Assembly: GCA_023415475.1 (NCBI GenBank)
Contig: JAEZKL010000044.1
Span: 1 to 21,520 of the forward strand
Reading direction: 5' to 3'
Source: Bacillota bacterium
GTDB lineage: Bacteria; Bacillota; Clostridia; Lachnospirales; Lachnospiraceae
DNA: 21,520 bases
Part shown: positions 1 to 7,805 of the stretch, piece after piece
How the letters are laid out: every line of letters begins with the position of its first letter
Numbering within the stretch: the stretch's first letter is position 1
Notes under the pieces: model-generated
Databases searched by the model: none
Told to the model about the DNA's origin: nothing
What the model saw: only the letters and a program-made list of their open reading frames with translations
Made by a program: the position numbers and the translations under genes

Positions 1-56
1 TCCATGACCTGAATGTGTTGCATTAAATTTCGCTTAACAGATGAAAAAATGTTCAT
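1..56 (-). CDS. 5' end of an unidentified gene, cut by the window edge
   Basis: An ATG at 56 to 54 is preceded by a strong ribosome site (GGAGGT, 4 bases upstream) and opens a frame without stops to the left edge. It encodes 18 residues, MNIFSSVKRNLMQHIQVM. That is too little to name a family; the short basic, amphipathic start would suit a membrane protein such as a sensor kinase or a permease, but this is a guess. It lies 235 bp beyond the isomerase gene in the same direction, with no convincing terminator between, so it may be the next operon gene or start a new unit. Confidence 0.55.
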   Translation of the reverse strand, partial: MNIFSSVKRNLMQHIQVM

Positions 57-168
57 AAGCACCTCCAAAAAAATATATATTTAAAGGGCTTCGCCGCATT
101 TTTTTAATCATTTGTCAAGTGATTTTCTAAAAATCTCTATTAAATTTTCAAGGTGCATTTGTTAACTT

Positions 169-183
169 AATGACATTGTCATT
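169..183. promoter_or_regulatory. Perfect palindrome, possible operator, in the 235-bp gap 57-291
   Basis: AATGACATTGTCATT is a perfect 7+1+7 inverted repeat about 115 bp upstream of the start of the gene that leaves the left edge. It looks like a dimeric transcription-factor site. The rest of the gap is AT-rich. A TTGACA on the minus strand (118 to 113) has no good -10 at 16 to 18 bp, so I do not call a promoter. No clear terminator follows the isomerase gene. Confidence 0.3.
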
Positions 184-291
184 CAAGCGAGAGCGTGTTG
201 CGAATGAATTATGTTCTGTATCATGCTATCATATTATTAAATGTGCAAATTGTCGATACCTTATTCTTAAAGGCTTTTGACACTCCAAATC

Positions 292-1110
292 TTAATCCAA
301 TAATCCACGTACGTAATTAATACATTCCGATGTGCCCTTGACAGGATCACCCGATTCCTCATATTCGATGGAAAGATAGCCGGAATAGCGATTCTCTTTG
401 AAATAATTGATTATATCGGAGACAGGTACATCTCCTTTACCTAAGACAACTCCCTGATATATACTGCCATCAAGTGCAGTAAAGCCCTCTGCTTCCTCCG
501 TCTTCTTTAAGTCCTTCAAATGAACAAAGCCAATCCTGTTCCCTAGATTTTTTACAGCTTCCAACGAATTATCATTTGCCAGAAGGAAGTTGCCGATATC
601 TGCATTGGACTTTAAAGCGGTCGAACCTACTCGGTCGAGGATCCGTTTTACCTGCTCGGATTTTCCCACCAGAGGACCATGATTCTCAAGGACCATTGTG
701 ATCCCCTTTTCCTCCGCAAAGGGTACCATCTCCCGGTAGCATTCTACAATCCAATCCTCCGCTGTTTCAAGTGATACGCCTTCCTTTAGGTTCCCGCTGA
801 ACACTCTCATAATGTCGGTGCCCAGTGTCAGAGCCGTATCCATACATTTTTTTATGTATTGAAGCTGTTCCCTTCGTTCCGAGCTATCTGCAAGTACAAA
901 GTCATTGCTGACCGAGTAGGACGACACCCGGATATCCAGCTTTTTCAGAAGTCTGTTAATTTCTTCAATATCCTCTTCCCTGACAAAGCAATCTAGAAGC
1001 TCAATTGATTGAATTCCGTTCTCATGGCAGAAATTGATAAAGTCAAATATGGTGATCTCCCTGCTAAAAAGTTGTTCCTGCAGGCACCATGCGCTTACTG
1101 ATAATTTCAT
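292..1110 (-). CDS. Sugar phosphate isomerase/epimerase family protein (AP endonuclease 2-like TIM barrel)
   Basis: This 272-residue protein has the xylose-isomerase-like TIM-barrel pattern: start MKLSVSAWCLQEQ, VLENHGP near residue 141, a SNADIGNFL segment near 168, FVHLKD near 196, GKGDVPVSDII near 224 and LSIEYE near 247. The Glu, His and Asp/Glu residues at strand ends are the usual divalent-metal ligands. Members isomerise or epimerise sugars; related barrels also act on 3-keto-glycosides. The length is normal and the ATG has an AAGGGAG ribosome site about 6 bases upstream. It is the last complete gene of the catabolic operon, 31 bp after the Gfo/Idh dehydrogenase, and the two probably act in sequence on an oxidised sugar. 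The family is clear; the substrate is unknown. Confidence 0.85.
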   Translation of the reverse strand: MKLSVSAWCLQEQLFSREITIFDFINFCHENGIQSIELLDCFVREEDIEEINRLLKKLDIRVSSYSVSNDFVLADSSERREQLQYIKKCMDTALTLGTDIMRVFSGNLKEGVSLETAEDWIVECYREMVPFAEEKGITMVLENHGPLVGKSEQVKRILDRVGSTALKSNADIGNFLLANDNSLEAVKNLGNRIGFVHLKDLKKTEEAEGFTALDGSIYQGVVLGKGDVPVSDIINYFKENRYSGYLSIEYEESGDPVKGTSECINYVRGLLD

Positions 1111-1141
1111 AGCTGCTCCCTTCTACCGCTCTTCGGTATCA

Positions 1142-2197
1142 TTACAGTATTACTTCATGTCCGGCTTGGGCCGATAGATAAATCGCATCAATTATTCTCA
1201 TTAGTTCAAGTCCGTCCTCTGCCGGATTCAGACAGTCGGTTCCGTCTTTAATACAGCTTATAAAATGCTTTATTTCTTCAATAAAATTATGTTCAAAACC
1301 ACTGCCGTTCGGGTCAAGCAAAGGCTTTGAATCTCTAAGATAATTTAATTTGGTTTCATATAATTCAAATTCCGGCTCCATTTTAGCACCGGCCTTATCC
1401 CCGTAGAGCTCGAGATAAAGATTATCTCCCTTCAAATTCTGTACCCAGCTTGTCTCGAAGAATAAAGTCATTCCGTTGTCAAATTTAATCATCGCTGTAG
1501 CACAGTCCTCCACGTCATTGTATTCACTGTAGTCGGCGGAATTATATTTTGATATTCCTTTGATTTCCGGTTTCATTCCCATCTGACTGAAGGTTGAGGC
1601 TGTAACGGAAACTGCTTTCGGTTTGCCGGAAAGATACCGGATCAGGTCGATCATATGTACACCCAGATCGATGACAGGTCCTCCACCAGATCTTTTCTTA
1701 TCGGAAAACCATCCTCCGGGATTGCCCCATCTTCTCAGGCATCCGGTTTTTGCATAATAGATATTGCCCAAATCTCCCGAGTCAATGATCTCTTTTAATG
1801 CTTTCGCATTATCGCCAAATCTCCTGCAGAAGCCTACCATCAGAATTTTTCCTGTCTGTTTGGAGACCTCCACCATTTCCTGTGCCTGGTCAGCATTGAG
1901 AGCCAGGGGTTTTTCACATAATACATGCTTACCGGCCCGGAGTGCTGCGATACTTGCAGGAGCATGAATGTTGTTCCATGCTGTAACACTGACGGCATCA
2001 ATCTCCTTCATTTTCAGCATTTCGTTATAGTCGGTAAAAGTATTGGGGATATGGTACCTTTCCGCAAATTCCTTCACACGTGCTTCGTTGGTATCACATG
2101 CCGCTATAACCTCCACTTCCTCCAGACGAGTGTATCCCGACATATGCATGTTACTGATGCTTCCCGTTCCGATGATTCCGATTTTTACTTTACCCAT
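1142..2197 (-). CDS. Gfo/Idh/MocA family NAD(P)-dependent sugar dehydrogenase
   Basis: This 351-residue protein has a Rossmann nucleotide site at the N-terminus (IGIIGTGSISN, residues 6 to 16), the family EKP motif (CEKPLAL, 94 to 100) and the catalytic-region signature VIDLGVHMID (175 to 184, with D177, H181 and D184). These are hallmarks of Gfo/Idh/MocA enzymes that oxidise or reduce sugars and inositols at a carbinol using NAD(P). I chose the ATG at 2197 because GGAGG sits 5 bases upstream of it; an in-frame ATG at 2209 would add MEDI but has a poorer site that overlaps this one. It lies between the FAD oxidoreductase and the TIM-barrel isomerase, a pairing common in pathways that work through 3-keto sugars. 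The exact substrate cannot be read from sequence. Confidence 0.9.
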   Translation of the reverse strand: MGKVKIGIIGTGSISNMHMSGYTRLEEVEVIAACDTNEARVKEFAERYHIPNTFTDYNEMLKMKEIDAVSVTAWNNIHAPASIAALRAGKHVLCEKPLALNADQAQEMVEVSKQTGKILMVGFCRRFGDNAKALKEIIDSGDLGNIYYAKTGCLRRWGNPGGWFSDKKRSGGGPVIDLGVHMIDLIRYLSGKPKAVSVTASTFSQMGMKPEIKGISKYNSADYSEYNDVEDCATAMIKFDNGMTLFFETSWVQNLKGDNLYLELYGDKAGAKMEPEFELYETKLNYLRDSKPLLDPNGSGFEHNFIEEIKHFISCIKDGTDCLNPAEDGLELMRIIDAIYLSAQAGHEVIL

Positions 2198-2278
2198 AAT
2201 ATCCTCCATTCCGCCTTAAAACGGCGATTTCTTCGGTTATGCTGTTAATCCTTCGGTTAAGCTTTAATATTCTTCCTT

Positions 2279-3649
2279 CTAAATTTGAGAAAGATACTGC
2301 TGCATTCGATTGCTCACAATACTTCCGTCCAGCTCATTCGGTCTTATGTTATTTTTGACACAATAAGCAGCGGCAATCCCTGCCGCCTCCCCCATTGCTC
2401 TGCAGGTGGGCTGTATTCGGATGGAAGATTGCGCGATAAAGGTCGACGAGATGCATCTTCCGGCGACGATGAGATTTTCAAGACTGTCCGTCACCATACA
2501 CCGATAAGGTATCTCAAAATATTCTCCCCGTTCCATCGGTCTGATGCCCAATTTATTTTCATCGATCAATCCGTGAATATCAATCGGATACGCCGTTCTG
2601 GCAATGGCATCCTCGAACCTTGCGCGGTTTATATAATCCTTTTCACTCAGAATATATTTCCCCTTTATTCTCCGGGACTCTCTGACTCCGGGCAGCTCCG
2701 CCACCGACATAAGGAAGCTTTCTTCAAATCCCGGCAGATATGCTTTCAGGAAGCAATACAGTCTTTTTATCATCGATCTCCCGGTGATCATAGCCTTGCT
2801 GATCGATGCCGGATTCAATGTATCATAGATATCCGGTATTTCCGGACAATTGAAGGACATAACGCCGGGCATGCCGGGTACCGTGAAGGCTTGAAAATAC
2901 TTTCCGTCAGGATACTCAATCGTGTTATCCTCCAGTGCTTTTCTGAATATCCTACTCAATGGGGTTTCCCGCTCCCAGACAGAGGCTATTTCAACAAGAG
3001 GATATTCCAGTATATCAGGCTCCCCTATTTCCTTCAAAAATCCCTTCAGCCTCGCAATATCAATATTGCCGACCATGAAACGAAGTGACATTGCCTGATT
3101 GTTATGCTCACGTTCATCCCCGCTAAAACAGGGTACGCCGGAGCAAAAGGCGACATCGGCATCACCGGTACAATCGATGAAGACATCCCCGTTGATCAAT
3201 TGAAGCCCGGATTTATTATGAATGAGTATTCCTTCCAGTTTGTTATCCGCAACCAGTGTGTCGACCAGGTCGGTACAATACAGAATATCGCCCCGGTGCT
3301 CCATAAAGAGCTCCTCCAGGGAAAACTTAAGCATCTCGGTATTGAACCATCCGTCATTCCCGTAATTGTCATCTGCCGCATATCCTTCCCCGGCCATTTT
3401 TTTCTTCAGGATTTCATTAACATAGGACTGCCCGGGCTTTCCCTCTATACCGATATGCATCATTGGAGTAACCTGCCCTCCGGAAGCGCTGCCTCCAAGG
3501 TATGAGCTTTTCTCAACAATCAGTGTTCTGGCTCTCTCCATCGCGGAAGCAATCGCCGCGGCAGAGCCCGCGGTTCCTCCACCGATCACAACCACATCAT
3601 ATCTTATTTGCCCTGTTATATATGGAATTTCATATCTGCCATTTTTCAT
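2279..3649 (-). CDS. FAD-dependent oxidoreductase (FAD_oxidored, PF12831-like)
   Basis: This 456-residue protein opens with an FAD-binding Rossmann motif (VVVIGGGTAGSAAA, residues 19 to 32) and an acidic residue closing strand 2 (IVEKSSYLGG, E46). It ends with the family C-terminal FAD segment NLIVAGRCISS near residue 391, followed by RIQPTCRAMGEAAG. No signal peptide or Tat motif is seen, so it should be cytoplasmic. Members are flavin dehydrogenases of largely unknown substrates, common in carbohydrate clusters of gut Firmicutes. A GGGAG lies about 11 bases before the ATG. It is 34 bp from the ROK kinase and 81 bp from the dehydrogenase, so the operon carries two separate redox enzymes, one flavin and one NAD(P). 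It may oxidise a sugar or supply a keto intermediate; that is inference. Confidence 0.87.
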   Translation of the reverse strand: MKNGRYEIPYITGQIRYDVVVIGGGTAGSAAAIASAMERARTLIVEKSSYLGGSASGGQVTPMMHIGIEGKPGQSYVNEILKKKMAGEGYAADDNYGNDGWFNTEMLKFSLEELFMEHRGDILYCTDLVDTLVADNKLEGILIHNKSGLQLINGDVFIDCTGDADVAFCSGVPCFSGDEREHNNQAMSLRFMVGNIDIARLKGFLKEIGEPDILEYPLVEIASVWERETPLSRIFRKALEDNTIEYPDGKYFQAFTVPGMPGVMSFNCPEIPDIYDTLNPASISKAMITGRSMIKRLYCFLKAYLPGFEESFLMSVAELPGVRESRRIKGKYILSEKDYINRARFEDAIARTAYPIDIHGLIDENKLGIRPMERGEYFEIPYRCMVTDSLENLIVAGRCISSTFIAQSSIRIQPTCRAMGEAAGIAAAYCVKNNIRPNELDGSIVSNRMQQYLSQI

Positions 3650-3683
3650 ATTCTACCCATCTCCCTAAGATTGTCCGAATAGA

Positions 3684-4628
3684 TCAGGCATGCTTCATGC
3701 AATAATAAACCGCGCCGACCATACCTGCATCATTGCCAAGCTTTGCGGCTTCCAGTTTTACCGTTCTGGCATAAACCGGCATAACGCAGCTCAGCACCTT
3801 TGTCCGCAGCGGATCTATGAGTTTTTCCTTCTGTGCACTGACTCCTCCACCGACCAAAACGATCTGAGGGTTGAAGGTATGAATTATGCCGATAAGTCCA
3901 TCCGCCACATAGCCGATCCATCGATCCAGGATAATATCAAGATAGCCGCCATTTCCTGCAGCTTCGAAAATCGTTCTTCCATTAATGTCTACCCCTGCAA
4001 ACTGGCTGTTGTCCAGCTTACCGGCTTTCTGTGCCTGCCGTACCATACCGATCAGGGCAGATACAGACGCGTATTGCTCATAGCAGCCTCTATTGCCGCA
4101 GCTGCACTTCTTTCCGTTGTTACGGATGGTAATATGTCCAATCTCACCCGCTCCTCCGGCTGCTCCGCAGAGGATCTCCGAATTGGCGATGATGCCTCCT
4201 CCGACACCGGTTCCCACCGTTATTACCACGACATCGGAAAGACCTTGGGCGGCGCCGACCCATTGCTCCGCCAATGCCGCACAGTTAGCATCATTCATAA
4301 CGGTAACCGGCCCCGGATAAATCCGTCTGATATGTTCCAGTATATTGCAGCCTTCCCAGTTTTTGATATGCCCGGCTGCACCTGCGACTTTTCCCTCTTT
4401 CGTATCAATCTGACCGGTCGCAGATACTCCGATTCCGCTGATCTGACCGTGAAGGAGCTTATTTTCTTCCATAAACTCGGACAATCTGGCAGTAACGGTG
4501 TCGATGATCGGCGTATCATAGCCGTCAAAAGCAACATCATAAGCAGTGGAGCTACAGACAGCTCCATTCTCATCAATAACACCTATTTTCACCTGTGTAC
4601 CGCCGATATCCACTCCGATATATTTCAT
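3684..4628 (-). CDS. ROK family sugar kinase, probable N-acetylmannosamine kinase
   Basis: This 314-residue ROK protein has the phosphate-binding DIGGT (residues 7 to 11), the catalytic MNDANCAAL with D113, GTGVGGG (139 to 145) and the structural zinc site GEIGH (H165) plus CSCGNRGCYE (C175, C177, C182). There is no N-terminal helix-turn-helix, so it is a kinase and not a ROK repressor. Its neighbours include NanE, whose substrate is ManNAc-6-phosphate, which makes ManNAc 6-kinase (NanK-like) the best guess. Glucokinase or GlcNAc kinase cannot be excluded, because ROK specificity is hard to read from motifs. The gene is 21 bp downstream of the GNAT_C-type gene, in the same operon. Confidence 0.88.
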   Translation of the reverse strand: MKYIGVDIGGTQVKIGVIDENGAVCSSTAYDVAFDGYDTPIIDTVTARLSEFMEENKLLHGQISGIGVSATGQIDTKEGKVAGAAGHIKNWEGCNILEHIRRIYPGPVTVMNDANCAALAEQWVGAAQGLSDVVVITVGTGVGGGIIANSEILCGAAGGAGEIGHITIRNNGKKCSCGNRGCYEQYASVSALIGMVRQAQKAGKLDNSQFAGVDINGRTIFEAAGNGGYLDIILDRWIGYVADGLIGIIHTFNPQIVLVGGGVSAQKEKLIDPLRTKVLSCVMPVYARTVKLEAAKLGNDAGMVGAVYYCMKHA

Positions 4629-4649
4629 ACAAGCGATCTCCCATTCCTG

Positions 4650-5468
4650 TTATTCGATAAATTCTCTTCTTATATGTCCTCTTCCGCTTCCGATTTTACC
4701 ACCGTTTTTCAAGTGTTCTTTCATTCTCCTCTGTAAGGAGGTGTTCTCAGGTAATTCATCCAACGTCAGTGCTTGGTTCTTGAAGACCCACTGCTTATGT
4801 TCTTCGTTATCCGGTTCAAAGGAATCCAGAATAAAATCCTTTTGAAACCGTAATATTTTAGAGTGCTCCGGTAGAAATTCGGAGAGCATCGGATATAATA
4901 GCCAGGAGTTACAATAATAGTCTGCATCTGCATAATCAACGGCATATTGTGTAAAGAAGCTTTTTGCCATATGGTAAGATTCTCTGCATTTTGATTCCTC
5001 CAGCTTCGCATCCGAAGGAATATGTACCGATATTATTTTTTTGTACATCTCCTCTGTCAGCTCATATTCCAGCTCACCCAATCGAAATTCTCTCAAGGTC
5101 AGTTCTCTTACTGTCCACCACTCCCGGTCAAAGCCATAGGTACCATAGCTTTCATAATGCTCCTTTACGAACCTGGAAAAGCATCCCATCGTAGCGATAT
5201 AGATACTATCCGGAATCCCTCTGCGCAAATATTCCCGATGAGAACGCAGCGCAGCATGCAGCATAAATGCCAGGCATATCAGTCCTCTCTGATCCTCTCC
5301 GAGTATTTTTCTGACTTCATGCAAGGCTGTGTCCCAATTTGTCTTTTCCCTTACCTGGGACAGATAATGCTCCAATTCCTTCTCAAATTGCCCGGCCTTC
5401 CATGTTTCAATTTCACGGATGACTTCCTCCGGCATGTCAATCAATTCACACAGCTTTCTGATGACCAT
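4650..5468 (-). CDS. Acyltransferase-like protein of the NAT_N/GNAT_C type (function unknown)
   Basis: This 272-residue soluble protein resembles the two-part family with an N-terminal helical acyltransferase-like domain (NAT_N) and a GNAT-like C-terminal domain (GNAT_C). The recognisable C-terminal signature is WTVRELTLREFRLGELEYEL (118 to 137), SVHIPSDAKL (147 to 156, H149), and CNSWLLYPMLSEFLP (186 to 200) followed by KILRFQKDF (204 to 212). Known members are uncharacterised, often fused to or beside acyltransferases in Firmicutes. The ATG has AAAGGAGA about 6 bases upstream. It sits between nanE and the kinase, so it may acylate, or recognise an acylated, amino-sugar intermediate. I assign the family from memory of the conserved pattern; the enzymatic role is inference. 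Confidence 0.7.
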   Translation of the reverse strand: MVIRKLCELIDMPEEVIREIETWKAGQFEKELEHYLSQVREKTNWDTALHEVRKILGEDQRGLICLAFMLHAALRSHREYLRRGIPDSIYIATMGCFSRFVKEHYESYGTYGFDREWWTVRELTLREFRLGELEYELTEEMYKKIISVHIPSDAKLEESKCRESYHMAKSFFTQYAVDYADADYYCNSWLLYPMLSEFLPEHSKILRFQKDFILDSFEPDNEEHKQWVFKNQALTLDELPENTSLQRRMKEHLKNGGKIGSGRGHIRREFIE

Positions 5469-5512
5469 ATCTTTCTCCTTTAGCTTCTTCGAATTAGCAT
5501 TAGCTGCGAAGC

Positions 5513-6202
5513 TTATGAAAGTGCTTTAACATATCGTTCTGTTATTTCCTTTGGTCTTGTGATTGCTGATCCGATTACCACCGCATGAACCTTTTCTTTC
5601 ATAACCATCTTTAGGTCATCTACCTCCCAAATACCGCCTTCCGCAATCAAAGGTACCTGCAAAGTTTCTGACAGACGCTTAATTAATGGGAGATTTGGCA
5701 GATTGATTCCTTGGGTATCCTCGGTGTAGCCGCTTAATGTTGTTCCTACGATATCAAAACCGATTTCTTCTGCGTGGATCCCTTCTTCATAAGTAGCGCA
5801 ATCCGCCATAAACAACTGGTCCGGATACCTTTTACGTAATTTTCTGAAAAATTCATCCAGTGAAATTCCGCCCGGGCGCAGTCTGTTCGTCGCATCCAGT
5901 GCGATGATTTCCGGACTCACCTCCATCAACAGCTCCACTTCCTTCTCTGTGGGTGTGATATAAATCGGTGAATCAGGATAATCCTGCTTGTATAATGCAA
6001 TAATGGGTAAATCCACGGACTTTTTTATCTCTCTGATGTCCTCCGGTGTATTCGCACGAATTCCTACCGCACCGCCCTCTTTGGCGGCATATGCCATTTT
6101 CGACATAATAAAGGAGCTATATAACGGTTCATCCTTCAGAGCCTGACAGGATACAATCAATCCGCCTTTGATTTGAATAAGTATTTTATCATTTCTTTTC
6201 AC
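5513..6202 (-). CDS. nanE: N-acetylmannosamine-6-phosphate 2-epimerase
   Basis: This TIM-barrel enzyme converts ManNAc-6-P to GlcNAc-6-P (EC 5.1.3.9), linking sialate or ManNAc catabolism to amino-sugar metabolism. Diagnostic segments are KGGLIVSCQALKDEPLY, IALYKQDYPDSPIYITPT with the catalytic Lys (residue 72), IALDAT, FMADCAT, GTTLSGYT and LIAEGGIW with the catalytic Glu (residue 188). I start it at the GTG at 6202 (229 residues) because AAGGAAGGTG lies 6 bases upstream. An in-frame GTG at 6211 would add three residues but falls inside that ribosome site. The gene lies 61 bp after DUF4127. No N-acetylneuraminate lyase, GlcNAc-6-P deacetylase or GlcN-6-P deaminase is in the window, so those steps must be encoded elsewhere. 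Confidence 0.94.
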   Translation of the reverse strand: MKRNDKILIQIKGGLIVSCQALKDEPLYSSFIMSKMAYAAKEGGAVGIRANTPEDIREIKKSVDLPIIALYKQDYPDSPIYITPTEKEVELLMEVSPEIIALDATNRLRPGGISLDEFFRKLRKRYPDQLFMADCATYEEGIHAEEIGFDIVGTTLSGYTEDTQGINLPNLPLIKRLSETLQVPLIAEGGIWEVDDLKMVMKEKVHAVVIGSAITRPKEITERYVKALS

Positions 6203-6263
6203 TGTTATCACCTTCCTTGGTGTTCTAAATAGATTGGATTAGTCCAAGCTAATTAAACACACA

Positions 6264-7784
6264 TCAACCTCTATTCAAATAGCCAATGGCATGGTAAGAG
6301 GCTTCGATTCCCACCTCAAACATTCTGCTCCAGGGCATCCAGACTTTTTCCAGTGAAATATCAGAGGCAACGGATGACAGGCAGCCTTCGATGTAGCGCT
6401 CTAGTTCTTCCTTCACTTTTGTACTGATAACACCATCTGTTTCTCTTACATCGAAGTAATTCATCCCATAGGCCGGTAAATACTTTGTTATATTTTTTCT
6501 GACAACGGAGCAATATCCGCCGTCTTCAATATATCGTTCCATCAGGAAGCTCATATGCTCTGACGAATTATTATAATAATATGCATGTACTCCTTCCGCT
6601 ATTGCTGTTCCTAGCGTATTTGCCGACGTATTCCATCCGGCATAGCCGGCAAGCTGATTAAGAAGTTGATTCTGATTTAGGAGCTGTATCAGTTGAAGGT
6701 CTCCTCCATTTGCGTATGCATTATCTGCAATGGTCACAATTCTTCCTTCCGAAATTCTCTCTTTTATAAAATCAATCATTTCAGGAAGATTTCGTTCTAC
6801 CATATATCCTTTTTCTATACACGGCTGTTCGATTGACTCCACCATCTTATCCGAGGGTGCTGTTACGGCAAGAATAATATCCGAATTTTCATAGGAATCC
6901 GTAAGCTGACATCCGGCTGAGAGTATCTGATACTTAATTGTGGTTTCCAAAGAGTTTCCTTCGTAGAGCGGTATCAGGACTTTCGAACCTTCGCAGGCAT
7001 ACTTTACATAAACCTTGGGTTTTTTCCCTTTAATTTTATTTACCATTCTGGACATCAGAGTAAGTGCTACCTCATCCGCTCCGGGATACATCAGAATACG
7101 ATCCGTCAGTCCCTCCTCAGCAATTCGTATGCGTACCGCCTCCTGATCCATGGCTGCGTAGCCGTAAGCGGCCGAATCATCCTGTGGTATGACAAGTGCG
7201 TCAATAAGACCCAGCTTTACGAAATCAATCATTGTATAATTTAATTCTCTGTTGCATTCTCTTCGTGATACATAATCATTCAGCTTTTCACTATCGATCT
7301 TATTTAGGATGGTTTTCAATTCCACCCCGTCACAGATTCCCAGACGGCTTCTGTGAATCACATCGCCTGCCATGTGTATCATTTTTCCGAATTCCTCGTA
7401 ATAATCAGGCTCTTCATCTGAGCTTGAATAATCCGGGCAGCGCATAATTACCTGAAATGCGTATATTAGCAGCTTGGGATTCTCCTTCTTTAATACCTTT
7501 ACAAGAGACGCCAATTCCTTCAGCCGATTCTCCTCCGAGTAGTGAATTCTTGACGGAACCAAACCGCCGTAGAGCATCATATCCACCGAGAGGACTAGCC
7601 CGTCCGCATCCTTGCATTCCTTTTTTAAAAACTCCGCCACCTTTTTTACATCCGCAGGTTGTTTTTTATTCCCCAGTTGCTCAGGCCTAACAATATCTAT
7701 ATCTTCCTGAGCAAATAAACGCTTTGGGAAAATATAATTGCAAGGTCTCTCATCCAGTGGGAGTAATACGATTTTCTTTTTCAT
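6264..7784 (-). CDS. DUF4127 family protein, function unknown
   Basis: This 506-residue protein matches the DUF4127 pattern. It has LLPLDERPCN at the N-terminus (7 to 16), SVDMMLYGGLVPSR (66 to 79), IPQDDSAAYGYA (199 to 210), YPGADEVALTLMSR (233 to 246), IADNAYANGGD (352 to 362) and YAGWNTSANTLGTAIA (381 to 396). The clusters of Asp, Asn, Tyr and Trp at predicted strand ends look like an enzyme active site or sugar-binding groove, but no activity is established for the family. There is no signal peptide, so it is probably cytoplasmic. AAAGGGG lies 7 bases before the ATG. It starts 21 bp after the stop of the glycoside-hydrolase-like/GNAT fusion, which suggests the two proteins share a substrate. 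Confidence 0.88.
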   Translation of the reverse strand: MKKKIVLLPLDERPCNYIFPKRLFAQEDIDIVRPEQLGNKKQPADVKKVAEFLKKECKDADGLVLSVDMMLYGGLVPSRIHYSEENRLKELASLVKVLKKENPKLLIYAFQVIMRCPDYSSSDEEPDYYEEFGKMIHMAGDVIHRSRLGICDGVELKTILNKIDSEKLNDYVSRRECNRELNYTMIDFVKLGLIDALVIPQDDSAAYGYAAMDQEAVRIRIAEEGLTDRILMYPGADEVALTLMSRMVNKIKGKKPKVYVKYACEGSKVLIPLYEGNSLETTIKYQILSAGCQLTDSYENSDIILAVTAPSDKMVESIEQPCIEKGYMVERNLPEMIDFIKERISEGRIVTIADNAYANGGDLQLIQLLNQNQLLNQLAGYAGWNTSANTLGTAIAEGVHAYYYNNSSEHMSFLMERYIEDGGYCSVVRKNITKYLPAYGMNYFDVRETDGVISTKVKEELERYIEGCLSSVASDISLEKVWMPWSRMFEVGIEASYHAIGYLNRG

Positions 7785-7805
7785 ACTCCGGCCCCTTTCC
7801 CTACC

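Noticed and set aside
113..118. Minus-strand TTGACA as a promoter for the gene at the left edge
   Set aside because: No acceptable -10 lies 16 to 18 bp downstream; the AT-rich TATATA stretch is about 30 bp away.
2285..3505. Plus-strand open frames opposite the FAD oxidoreductase
   Set aside because: They overlap a gene with both FAD motifs intact and show no family resemblance.
3684..4628. The ROK protein as a transcriptional repressor
   Set aside because: It begins directly at the DIGGT phosphate motif and lacks the N-terminal helix-turn-helix of ROK repressors.
3690..4736. A 348-codon plus-strand open frame opposite the ROK kinase
   Set aside because: It is antisense to a gene with complete ROK motifs, has no recognisable domain and no ribosome site; it is a shadow of the kinase reading frame.
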